Origin: Chloroflexota bacterium
GTDB taxonomy: Bacteria; Chloroflexota; Dehalococcoidia; SM23-28-2; RBG-16-64-32
Direction: 5' to 3'
Length of the DNA stretch: 7,119 nucleotides
NCBI GenBank assembly: GCA_022561095.1
Contig: JADFRV010000118.1
Coordinates: 1 to 7,119, forward strand
The notes beneath the pieces were generated by a model, which was not told the origin of the DNA, made no database searches, and worked only from the letters and a program-made list of their open reading frames with translations. Within the stretch, counting starts at the first letter, position 1, and each line of letters starts with the position of its first letter. Positions 1-5,613 of this stretch are shown in pieces. Made by a program: the position numbers and the translations under genes.

Positions 1-537
1 GAGTGCGATGAGCGCCAGAGCCCCCAGGGCTATGAGCACGCTGACCGGCACTTGCGTCCCCAAGGGAAGGAACACCTCGTCGCGGCCGGGCAGGATCTCT
101 CCCGAGGTGGACATTTTGATCGCTGCCTTGATCAGTAGCAGCCCCACCGCGACCTGGATGCCCCGAATCACCGGACGCGTGAACAGGCGCGAGATCGGCT
201 GGATGAGGCCCGTCGCGGCCAACGCCAGAAGCAGTGCGGCCATGAGCAGAGCGCCCGCCGAGACGACATCGGCGCCAAGCCCTTGGGCGATTGCGATGGC
301 CGCCATCGCCTTCAGGGGCTGGACCGGCATGGGGAGGCGGTAGTAGAGGGCACTCAGGATGTAAGCGCCACCGAACACCAAGAGGACGGAGGTGGCGTTG
401 AAGCCGTTGCTGAGCACGAGCGCCGCGGTGATGGGAATGAGAAGACCCAGGTCGCCGAAGGCGCCGCTCCATTCTTGCAGGTCAAACGACAACCGCGGGA
501 GGGAGAGAGCCCCGGTCCTTAGAATGGGAAAACGCAT
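1..537 (-). CDS. MOT1-type molybdate/sulfate transporter, partial (3' end beyond window)
   Basis: Reading the minus strand from the ATG at 537 gives 179 codons open to the window edge, so the C-terminal part is missing. The protein is strongly hydrophobic, with several membrane segments. Around residues 27-35 it has GAFGDLGLLIP and around 69-79 it has PMPVQPLKAMA. These two motifs are the hallmark of the MOT1 family (putative sulfate/molybdate transporters, MFS_MOT1 domain), which import molybdate across the cytoplasmic membrane; the family normally has about 350-450 residues and repeats the motif pair in its second half, here off-window. The ATG follows the TAG of the mobB-like gene after three bases (TAG CGC ATG), with AGAGG seven bases upstream as ribosome binding site, so the gene is probably translated as the last visible member of that operon. 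The MobB-like neighbour supports molybdate over sulfate as substrate; this is inferred from context. Confidence 0.8.
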   Translation of the reverse strand, partial: MRFPILRTGALSLPRLSFDLQEWSGAFGDLGLLIPITAALVLSNGFNATSVLLVFGGAYILSALYYRLPMPVQPLKAMAAIAIAQGLGADVVSAGALLMAALLLALAATGLIQPISRLFTRPVIRGIQVAVGLLLIKAAIKMSTSGEILPGRDEVFLPLGTQVPVSVLIALGALALIAL

Positions 538-540
538 GCG

Positions 541-891
541 CTAGCCTCTTACGGCGGCCGCCTTCCCTGTGGGCGTGAGGCCGAAGCGGCGCTCCAAGAG
601 GTCGGTGACGGCGGGGGCGTCGTTCAGCCCGAAGTGGGGGACGTCCAGGTCAAACTGCTGGTCGGTTACCAGCGCCAGTAGGTCCTGCGAGGTGGTCACA
701 AGCTCGCTGCCGAAGTCGCGGCGGGACACTTCGATCTTCGCCTTGGCCTCCCGCCGGTAACCTTCGGTCAGGACGATGTCCACCCGGTCCGACACCATCG
801 CTACGAGTTCGTCAAGGGTGCGCTCCTCCCGCACCAATTCCAGGAGGGCGAGCCGGTCCGGGGCGGAGATCGTAACGAGGTATCTGAGCAT
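541..891 (-). CDS. mobB: MobB-like protein lacking the N-terminal P-loop (molybdopterin-guanine dinucleotide biosynthesis)
   Basis: This 116-residue protein matches the C-terminal two thirds of MobB, the GTP-binding partner of MobA in making molybdopterin-guanine dinucleotide. Visible landmarks are ISAPDRLAL (residues 8-16, where MobB has a 'S-P-x-R-x-A-L' turn), DIVLTEGYRREAKAKIEV (38-55, the conserved L-x-EG(F/Y)-K/R segment) and DLDVPHFGLND (81-91). MobB usually has about 160-175 residues and starts with a Walker A loop (GxSGxGKT). That loop and about 60 residues are absent: an in-frame TGA lies 16 codons upstream of the ATG and no P-loop is seen in the other frames between 892 and 1036. 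The ATG has its own ribosome site, GGAGG eight bases upstream, so the short form is probably translated. It may be a decayed gene or a stand-alone domain that no longer binds GTP. It shares an operon with the MOT1-type transporter. Confidence 0.65.
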   Translation of the reverse strand: MLRYLVTISAPDRLALLELVREERTLDELVAMVSDRVDIVLTEGYRREAKAKIEVSRRDFGSELVTTSQDLLALVTDQQFDLDVPHFGLNDAPAVTDLLERRFGLTPTGKAAAVRG

Positions 892-939
892 CCCCCGTGC
901 CTCCCCAAAAGGACGTTCGCGTTGGCTTCCAATGATAGA

Positions 940-1206
940 TCAGATAGAGCTCTTGTTGGCCGGGACCTGCCGCCTCCCGACTGCCCCGGCAACGGTGCGC
1001 CAGAGCGCTCCGGGGAGGCCCCGGGCCAAGTACCACAGCGAAGGCCGGTTCAAGCTGGCGAGGAGGATTTGGGCGAGATCGTCAGCGGTCATGAAGGTTT
1101 CGGAGTCCCACACCCCCATTTTGCCGATGAGGACCAGGCTCCCATCTCTCGCCGTCACCCGGCCGATGCTTATCTCGAACTCGCCCGCACCCGATATAAC
1201 GCGCAT
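940..1206 (-). CDS. Small conserved-looking hypothetical protein (88 aa)
   Basis: I do not recognise a family. The N-terminal half looks like a compact beta-rich domain (GEFEISIGRVTARDGSLVLIGKMGVWDSE, residues 8-36 in outline), followed by a probable helical segment (TADDLAQILLASLNR, about 40-54) and a C-terminal stretch with the hydrophobic run LWYLARGLPGAL. No cysteine or obvious cofactor motif is present, and there is no signal peptide. The start is well defined: the ATG follows directly after the TAG of the upstream Cys4 gene, with GAGG nine bases before it, which indicates translational coupling. Codon use and the orderly operon position between the Cys4 protein and the MobB-like gene argue for a real gene. 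A role connected to the flavin/molybdenum genes around it can be supposed only from position. The last part (about residues 70-88) is basic and low in structure and may be dispensable. Confidence 0.6.
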   Translation of the reverse strand: MRVISGAGEFEISIGRVTARDGSLVLIGKMGVWDSETFMTADDLAQILLASLNRPSLWYLARGLPGALWRTVAGAVGRRQVPANKSSI

Positions 1207-1473
1207 CTAATACCGCCTCGCTACGCGGTTGCCGCCGCTGCGGGGAGATGATCTCCTGGCCAACCGGGCTGCTGCCAGCGGTTCCTCGCTAAACCACTCC
1301 ACTCCCACCGTGACGTTGCCACCGCACCAGAGGCAACCGAAGCTGACGTCCGTCGACGGGGCCTTCTCGAACGGGTAGTTCGGGTCGGCAACCCAGGCCT
1401 TGTAGTGCCGCTGGCACTGCCGACCGCAAAAGGCGTGAAACTCGCCCTTCCAGTCACGCCAGATGACCAGCAT
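1207..1473 (-). CDS. Small Cys4 (zinc-ribbon or FCS-like) protein, 88 aa
   Basis: The protein begins MLVIWRDWKGEFHAFCGRQC and has two cysteine pairs, C16-X3-C20 and C47-X2-C50, the second in FGCLWCGGNVTV. The spacing and surrounding aromatic residues fit a small structural zinc site of the zinc-ribbon or FCS/MYM type; a small iron-sulfur or redox thiol site cannot be excluded. The C-terminal 20 residues are basic and probably disordered (ARLARRSSPRSGGNRVARR). The ATG has AAGG nine bases upstream. It lies 62 bases after the stop of the nitroreductase-like gene, and its own TAG is immediately followed by the ATG of the next gene, so it belongs to the same operon. Its product is probably cytoplasmic, since no signal peptide is visible. 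The exact function is unknown; binding of a partner protein in the operon is a plausible but unproved role. Confidence 0.65.
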   Translation of the reverse strand: MLVIWRDWKGEFHAFCGRQCQRHYKAWVADPNYPFEKAPSTDVSFGCLWCGGNVTVGVEWFSEEPLAAARLARRSSPRSGGNRVARRY

Positions 1474-1535
1474 CAGCTATATCCTTGCCGATGTCCTTGG
1501 CGTCATTGCCCTCCCCCATCGCCTGCGGTGACAGA

Positions 1536-2909
1536 TCAAAGAGTGCTCTGGTTGGCTGGGATCCGCGTGGCGTTAGGGTGCCACAGGGCCATGTGGTTCT
1601 TCTGAGTTTCCGTATAGGCTCCCTCGGGGTAGAACTTGTCGTAGAACTCCAGGTCCAGATGGTGGGCCTGCACCAAGCAGCCAGGGGTCTGGATGGCGTC
1701 CAGGTGGGGGAACTTGCCGTAGGTTTCGTAGATGTAGTTGCAGATATCCTTGACGCACTGAACCACCTTGTCGTTGTAATGGGGCACCGACTCGATGAAC
1801 TCGTTCTTCATCAGGAACGGCAAGGGCTGTTCGCTGTCGGGTGTGTAGGCGCCCCGCGGCCCGAACTTGCACTCCACGACGGCATCCACCGCGGCGTTCA
1901 TATCCCTGTAGTAAGGCGGGCAGTAGGGCTCCAGGAGGCCATCGAGCCCCACCGGGCTGGGCAGGCCCACGGCGCCTACATCGATGCCGCCACCGCCCTC
2001 CCGCACTTTGGGGGTGATGAAGCGAAAGCCCAGCCCCTTAGCGAGAGGAGTTCCGCCCAGCAATACCATCGCTGCCGGGTGGGCGTGCGTCCAGCCGCCG
2101 AGGCCCATGGCCTGTTCGGCCAGGAGCAGGTTCTGAATCATGAACCCCGCCTCGATCCGGCTGACGGTTCCCAGATAGGACAGGGGGAGAGCGAACATGG
2201 GGTTGAGGAGCCCCTCCTTGGCCCAGCGCTCGCACCCAGCCGGCACGTTGCCGCTGAGGTCGTCGATGATATAAAACCCGCCATCGGGCCAGGCGGTCAT
2301 GAGGAAAAGGACGTTGATGAACTCGAAGGTGACGTCGATGACGGGGAGGAAGATGGTTGAGCCGGGGATGTCGGAACTCCAGATGTTGAAGGGCAGCACC
2401 GTGGGGTAGGAGCGCGGGTACTGAGGGCGCCCGTCGAACAGCTTCACCCGGCTCTCGCGGAAGCGGCGGAGGGTCTTATCACGGTCGGATTCGTCGGCAT
2501 ACTCCCGCATCTGGATGCCAGATAGGGAGGGCTCCCTGATCAGATACGTGCCCTCGTCGTTCCAGTAGATGAGGTGGGTGTCATGGGAGGCGCATGGGCT
2601 GGGCCAGGTGCGGCCTGCCCAGTGACAGATGGTGTTGCCGCCGGCGTCCCGACCGCGGTCGTCCAGGAAGGGCAGATCGGCTAGAATCAGACCCGTGATG
2701 CCGGTAGCGGCCTCCACCAGGAGCGCCTCCTCCACTTCGTTGAGCGGGAGCGGCGGGCGCTGCGACCTGTACTTGTTGACGCCCCCCGGGATCTCCGAGC
2801 CGAGGGCGAACCGGCGGGAGCGGCGGTTGAAGAGGGCGTCGAAGACCGGATAGGTCCAGGCAGCGTTTACGGCTTGACGCAAGTTCTCGCTTATGGTCTC
2901 GGTAGTCAA
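1536..2909 (-). CDS. Large divergent nitroreductase-like flavoprotein
   Basis: I place the start at a TTG (2909-2907), because AGGAGAGGAG lies just upstream of it with good spacing and the 39 extra codons of the longest frame run back through a hairpin. This gives 457 residues. Residues 28-34 (NRRSRRF) resemble the FMN-phosphate-binding start of nitroreductases, followed by PLPLNEVEEALLVEAATGITG (54-74), like the 'PLs..EL..LL.AA.GiTg' segment of SagB/nitroreductase proteins. Residues 259-272 (QNLLLAEQAMGLGG) match the late 'QNLLLAAqalGLG' helix of that fold. Between and after them are long segments not found in ordinary 200-residue nitroreductases, including a C-terminal region with QAHHLDLEFYDKFY (414-427). 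An FMN-dependent oxidoreductase is likely; the substrate is unknown. No signal peptide is seen. It heads the operon with the Cys4 protein, the 88-aa protein, the MobB-like gene and the transporter. Confidence 0.6.
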   Translation of the reverse strand: MTTETISENLRQAVNAAWTYPVFDALFNRRSRRFALGSEIPGGVNKYRSQRPPLPLNEVEEALLVEAATGITGLILADLPFLDDRGRDAGGNTICHWAGRTWPSPCASHDTHLIYWNDEGTYLIREPSLSGIQMREYADESDRDKTLRRFRESRVKLFDGRPQYPRSYPTVLPFNIWSSDIPGSTIFLPVIDVTFEFINVLFLMTAWPDGGFYIIDDLSGNVPAGCERWAKEGLLNPMFALPLSYLGTVSRIEAGFMIQNLLLAEQAMGLGGWTHAHPAAMVLLGGTPLAKGLGFRFITPKVREGGGGIDVGAVGLPSPVGLDGLLEPYCPPYYRDMNAAVDAVVECKFGPRGAYTPDSEQPLPFLMKNEFIESVPHYNDKVVQCVKDICNYIYETYGKFPHLDAIQTPGCLVQAHHLDLEFYDKFYPEGAYTETQKNHMALWHPNATRIPANQSTL

Positions 2910-2922
2910 CTTATCTCCTCTC
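2907..2922 (-). promoter_or_regulatory. TTG start codon with strong Shine-Dalgarno for the nitroreductase-like gene
   Basis: On the minus strand AGGAGAGGAGATAAG precedes TTG ACT ACC. The GGAGAGGAG run is an excellent ribosome site for this TTG, whereas the upstream start candidates of the open frame near 3026 have none and would translate a stable hairpin. It fixes the N-terminus as (M)TTETISENLRQ. Confidence 0.75.
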
Positions 2923-2932
2923 CTAGTGGCGG

Positions 2933-2995
2933 CTGCGGAGGCTCTCAGTCTTAGGCGGGCCACCTTTTTTGGTTCTGCGACGAGAGCCTCCGCAG
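2933..2995 (-). repeat. Perfect 14-bp inverted repeat in the leader of the nitroreductase-like gene
   Basis: CTGCGGAGGCTCTC (2933-2946) and GAGAGCCTCCGCAG (2982-2995) are perfect inverted copies around a 35-base spacer. In the minus-strand RNA the stem can be lengthened by GUC/GAC pairs after one bulged base, and the loop contains ACC-A6-GGU. The stem ends about ten bases before the Shine-Dalgarno of the downstream gene. There is no U-run after it on the minus strand, so it is not a normal terminator. A leader RNA switch, an attenuator or a protein-binding stem is possible. Confidence 0.7.
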
Positions 2996-3029
2996 TTAAT
3001 TCCAGCCTACGAACTGGTTGCTGCACCGT

Positions 3030-3073
3030 CTGTCGGGCATAGCCATTATTCGCGGTAGGGTTTTCCCCGACAG
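3030..3073 (-). repeat. 8-bp inverted repeat after the cupredoxin gene, containing operator candidate B
   Basis: CTGTCGGG (3030-3037) pairs with CCCGACAG (3066-3073) around 28 bases. It begins three bases after the cupredoxin TAA. Without a U-run it is a weak terminator candidate; it overlaps the GGTAGGGTTTTCCCC element at 3054-3068. Confidence 0.45.
3056..3069. promoter_or_regulatory. Operator candidate B (upstream of nitroreductase-like operon)
   Basis: The plus strand reads TAGGGTTTTCCCCG (minus CGGGGAAAACCCTA). It shares the exact 11-mer GGTAGGGTTTT (3054-3064) with candidate A (3570-3580) and fits TAGGG-N4-CCC, the form reported for NreC-type regulator sites. It lies about 150 bases before the TTG of the nitroreductase-like gene. 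Compared with sites A and C it has one base fewer in the centre. Assignment to the response regulator in this window is an inference. Confidence 0.4.
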
Positions 3074-3075
3074 CC

Positions 3076-3486
3076 TTATTGGGCAGCTATCTGCCCTACC
3101 ATCTCGATGGGGTGGAAGTCGCAGCGGAAGACATACAGCCCCCGTTCCAAGTTGACGGTGAGGGTCCCTTCGTCGCCGCTTTTCGTGACCCGCGGTTCGG
3201 ACACTAGGTCGTCTGACGTATCGTACAGGCCGTCGGCGCCGGCAATGCGGAGATTGTGGCCGAAGCTGCCATCGTTCTTCAGGCTAATGGTCACTGGCTG
3301 GCCAGCGGAGATGGTTAGTTCGTTTGCGCGGAAGAAATTGTCGCCCATGATCACGCCGATGACCTGGCCGGAGGGCGACTGGCTCTCGGCGGGAGGTGCT
3401 GTTTCCGCGCTGCCCCCGCCGCAGGCGGCCGCGAACATAGCGATGCCGAGGCTGAACGCTAGTAGCGATGTTATAACTCTTTTCAT
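3076..3486 (-). CDS. Cupredoxin (type-1 copper) lipoprotein
   Basis: The chosen ATG (3486) has AGGAGG seven bases upstream; the frame reaches further back to 3522 and another ATG sits two codons earlier, too close to the ribosome site. The 136-residue product has a lipoprotein signal: MKR, a hydrophobic core, then FAAAC with C22 as the lipidated cysteine, and a linker rich in A, P, E and S (to about residue 40). The rest is a plastocyanin-like cupredoxin domain. Copper ligands can be read as H77 (GHN), C122 and H125 (CDFH), and M129, i.e. the His-Cys-His-Met set of a blue copper site. It should be tethered outside the membrane and carry single electrons to or from an oxidoreductase that is not in the window. 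It has its own upstream terminator-separated position, with operator candidate A about 90 bases before the start. Confidence 0.88.
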   Translation of the reverse strand: MKRVITSLLAFSLGIAMFAAACGGGSAETAPPAESQSPSGQVIGVIMGDNFFRANELTISAGQPVTISLKNDGSFGHNLRIAGADGLYDTSDDLVSEPRVTKSGDEGTLTVNLERGLYVFRCDFHPIEMVGQIAAQ

Positions 3487-3513
3487 TTTCATTCCTCCTG
3501 AGGGGCACGTTTG

Positions 3514-3548
3514 ATTCCACAATAAAAAGAGCCTGACCGCCCGTCAGT
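3514..3548 (-). promoter_or_regulatory. Weak promoter candidate for the cupredoxin gene
   Basis: Within the terminator region the minus strand offers CTGACG, a 17-base spacer, then TATTGT (each 4 of 6 consensus bases), the only sigma-70-like pair I find between the terminator and the ATG. A start near 3510 would give a short leader and place operator candidate A about 65 bases upstream, typical of an activator. The match is poor and the placement inside a terminator is unusual. Confidence 0.25.
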
Positions 3549-3553
3549 CAGGC
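3522..3553 (-). terminator. Intrinsic terminator of the kinase-regulator operon
   Basis: On the minus strand GCCTGAC, a nine-base loop and GTCAGGC (arms 3547-3553 and 3531-3537) are followed by TCTTTTTATT. It lies 60 bases after the response-regulator stop and just before the cupredoxin gene, so it should separate the two units or reduce read-through. The plus strand has no T-run after the stem. Confidence 0.8.
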
Positions 3554-3571
3554 AGAGTAGGTATTTTGGGG

Positions 3572-3586
3572 TAGGGTTTTGCCCCA
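3572..3586. promoter_or_regulatory. Operator candidate A (upstream of cupredoxin)
   Basis: The plus strand reads TAGGGTTTTGCCCCA (minus TGGGGCAAAACCCTA), inside a wider TGGGG...CCCCA dyad (3567-3586). It matches candidate C at 12 of 15 positions and shares an 11-mer with candidate B. It lies between the regulator stop and the terminator, about 90 bases before the cupredoxin start. Confidence 0.45.
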
Positions 3587-3613
3587 CGGGGGGAACGGCG
3601 AGTCGGGCAGCGG

Positions 3614-4294
3614 TCAATCCATGGCAGTGAGGAGGCCCGTGCTGAGGGCGTATCGCACCAGTTCGGCGCGATGGTGCAGGTCCAGCTTCTCCATGATGCG
3701 CTGCCGGTAAGTGTCCACGGTCTTGGAGCTGATCACCAGCTTCTCGGCGATCTCTTTGTTCGTGAAGCCTTCGGCGGTCAGTTTCAGGACTTCTCTCTCG
3801 CGAGCGGTCAGTCTCTTCTCATGACCCGGCCGATCGCTGGCCGACGCCCCCTTCAGGTATTCGCCGAGGAGCTTCTTGACGGCGGAGGGATAAAGGAAAA
3901 CCTCTCCCCGATAGGCCTTGCGAATCGCCTCCATCAGGTCCGTGTCGGCAGCGCTCTTGAGGACGTATCCGGAGCCACCAGCTTGGAGGGTTTCAAACAG
4001 ATACTCCTCCTCAGCGTGAACGGTGAGCATGATGATTTGGCAGTCCAGCCCTTCCTGTCGAATCAGGCGGGTGGCTTCCAAGCCACCCATTACGGGCATC
4101 GAGATGTCCATGACGATGGCATCTGGCCCAAGCTCGCGCGCCTGTTCCAGCGCCTCGCGGCCGTTGGCGGCCTCACCAACCACCTCCATGTCCGGCTCGG
4201 CGTTAATGAGGGTGCGGAGTCCAGCCCGAAGAACGCCATGGTCATCCGCCAGGAGCACGCGAATCTTCGTCATCTCCGACAATGCATCAGCCAC
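3614..4294 (-). CDS. NarL/NreC-type response regulator (REC + LuxR-type HTH)
   Basis: This 226-residue regulator has a receiver domain (about 10-125) with the acidic pair D17-D18, phospho-acceptor D63 in VMDISMP, T91 and K113, a linker, and a LuxR/GerE helix-turn-helix (162-220: LTAREREVLKLTAEG, then NKEIAEKLVISSKTVDTY). All key residues are present, so it should be phosphorylated by the partner kinase and bind DNA as a dimer. The listed start is a GTG whose codon overlaps the end of the kinase gene by eight bases, implying coupled translation; an ATG seven codons on (4273), giving MTKIRVLLADDH, is equally typical of the family. It ends before an intrinsic terminator. The repeated TAGGG-N4-CCC-like sites in this window are good candidates for its targets, since related regulators of the NreC group recognise that kind of dyad. 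Confidence 0.93.
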   Translation of the reverse strand: MADALSEMTKIRVLLADDHGVLRAGLRTLINAEPDMEVVGEAANGREALEQARELGPDAIVMDISMPVMGGLEATRLIRQEGLDCQIIMLTVHAEEEYLFETLQAGGSGYVLKSAADTDLMEAIRKAYRGEVFLYPSAVKKLLGEYLKGASASDRPGHEKRLTAREREVLKLTAEGFTNKEIAEKLVISSKTVDTYRQRIMEKLDLHHRAELVRYALSTGLLTAMD

Positions 4295-5453
4295 CGATGG
4301 TCGGAGGAGGATGGCGCAGAGGCACCTCGGCGACCAGCTTGGTACCCTTGGGAGGCTGAGACTCCATGTGGAATTTGCCTCCTACCAGCGCCAGACGTTC
4401 CTGCATGCCGAAAAGGCCCAGGCCGCGCTCCTTGGAGGTCATGGCCTCTTCGACGTTGAAGCCGATGCCGTCGTCCTCTACCGCCAGTCGCACCCACAGG
4501 CCGTTGCGTTCCAGCTCAACAGTGACCCGGCTGGCACGGGCGTGCTTAGCGACGTTGGTCAGTGCTTCCTGCGCCACTCGGTAGAGGACCAGCTCCAGCT
4601 CCGGGGGCAGACGGCGCTTGAGGCCATTGGCCAGGAAGCGAACTTCGATACTCAGGCTCTGGGCAAGGTTCTCCGTGTACCACTTAAGGGCCGGCACGAG
4701 CCCAAGGTCGTCCAGGGCGCTGGGCCGCAGATCCAGCGCCATTCGCCTCACCCCCTCTAAGGTGGACGCGGCCAAATCGCGCAGCTCTTCCACGTTGCCT
4801 TTTGCCTCATCATCTGCGAGCGCCCGGTCCAGCAGCCGCAGGCGTACCAGCATGGAGGTCAACGCCTGGGCGGTGTCGTCGTGCAGCTCCCGGGCGATGC
4901 GCTTCCGCTCCTCTTCTTGAGCCGTGAGGATCGACGAGGACATGTGCCTGAGCTGAGCCTGATACTGGCGAGAGTCCTCTAGCTGCCGCTCCAGGTTCTC
5001 CACCAGATCATACACGTAATAGGAATAGCGGCAGGTCTGGCAAGCTTCCGGGGGCGGGGTGATTTCCGAAGCCGGCTCTTCGCCTTCTTGCGAACCCTCC
5101 CGCCTGGGGTGGCCAGCGTGCGTCTGCAGCGCAGGGTGGCCCATCAGGCTAAAATAGCTGGAATTGAGCGCCTCCACCGCCTTGGGCTCGATACGGTACC
5201 TCTCCCCTGTCTTCCGCGGCGACCGGTCGCTGGCCACCACCAGTCCCGTCCCCTGTAGGGCCCGCAGGTGACTGTGCACCTGAGCCCTCGACAAGCCCAG
5301 AGCGGCGCTCAGCTCAGAGGCACCCAATTGCCTATCGCCCAGCAGGGCGAGAATTTGCAGCCGCTGCGGCGCAGCCAGCACCTTGAGGGTTGACGCAAGA
5401 TCATTACTGACCAACGCCGTACTTTCAACCTCAGAGGAGTGCTTCGTTGCCAT
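4287..5453 (-). CDS. Histidine kinase with N-terminal ArsR-like winged-helix DNA-binding domain
   Basis: From the ATG at 5453 the protein has 388 residues. Residues 19-89 form an ArsR-type winged helix (LASTLKVLAAPQRLQILALL, then ASELSAALGLSRAQVHSHLRAL and a wing ending GERYRI). A linker follows with three histidines (H106, H112, H115) and C138-x-x-C141, then a coiled coil. The C-terminal half is a NarX/DegS-class kinase: HisKA_3 with phospho-accepting H191 in RIARELHDD, and an HATPase_c domain with the N-box QEALTNVAKHA (N300), DDGIGF (327-332) and GLGLFGM (344-350). No membrane segment, PAS or GAF domain is present, so it is cytoplasmic and the DNA-binding module takes the place of the sensor. 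The frame extends to a TTG at 5510, but that lies at or before the predicted transcription start. The classical ArsR metal motif (ELCVCD) is absent. The response regulator overlaps its 3' end. Confidence 0.9.
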   Translation of the reverse strand: MATKHSSEVESTALVSNDLASTLKVLAAPQRLQILALLGDRQLGASELSAALGLSRAQVHSHLRALQGTGLVVASDRSPRKTGERYRIEPKAVEALNSSYFSLMGHPALQTHAGHPRREGSQEGEEPASEITPPPEACQTCRYSYYVYDLVENLERQLEDSRQYQAQLRHMSSSILTAQEEERKRIARELHDDTAQALTSMLVRLRLLDRALADDEAKGNVEELRDLAASTLEGVRRMALDLRPSALDDLGLVPALKWYTENLAQSLSIEVRFLANGLKRRLPPELELVLYRVAQEALTNVAKHARASRVTVELERNGLWVRLAVEDDGIGFNVEEAMTSKERGLGLFGMQERLALVGGKFHMESQPPKGTKLVAEVPLRHPPPTIGG

Positions 5454-5512
5454 CAGCGCAACACCAGGCTCACTTTGGATTCGCTCCTTTAGCAGGGGCC
5501 GACCCGCCAAGA

Positions 5513-5541
5513 ATTGTATTACACCCGTATGCGTCGGGCAA
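5513..5541 (-). promoter_or_regulatory. Sigma-70-like promoter of the kinase-regulator operon
   Basis: On the minus strand TTGCCC (5541-5536) and TACAAT (5518-5513) are 17 bases apart, the second a five-of-six match to TATAAT. Transcription should start near 5506, giving a leader of about 50 bases before the ATG at 5453 and ruling out the TTG at 5510 as a normal start. The leader holds AAGGAG followed by a six-codon GTG ORF whose TGA overlaps the kinase ATG (TGATG), which may be a coupling leader peptide. Confidence 0.55.
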
Positions 5542-5542
5542 A

Positions 5543-5557
5543 ACCGGAGAAGCCGGT
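5543..5557. promoter_or_regulatory. Small dyad next to the kinase promoter
   Basis: ACCGG, five bases and CCGGT form a perfect short dyad that ends one base before the -35 element (upstream side) of the kinase promoter. It could be a site for the kinase's own winged-helix domain, but it is short and could be chance. Confidence 0.2.
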
Positions 5558-5613
5558 GGGCTGAACTGCTGAGGGCGAGGCTGGCCCTGTGAGGCAGACC
5601 CGTACAGGCGAAA

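Noticed and set aside
1625..1635. CGGGGTAGAAC, a partial match to the shared operator motif
   Set aside because: It lies inside the nitroreductase-like coding region and lacks the CCC half, so chance is the better explanation.
1485..2360. Long plus-strand ORF (291 codons) opposite the nitroreductase-like gene
   Set aside because: It is antisense to a frame with clear fold motifs and a strong ribosome site; its composition (runs of V, H, G and E) is a codon shadow.
3671..4760. Plus-strand ORFs of 262 and 245 codons opposite the kinase and regulator
   Set aside because: They mirror two genes with complete conserved domains; no ribosome site or family motif is seen in them.
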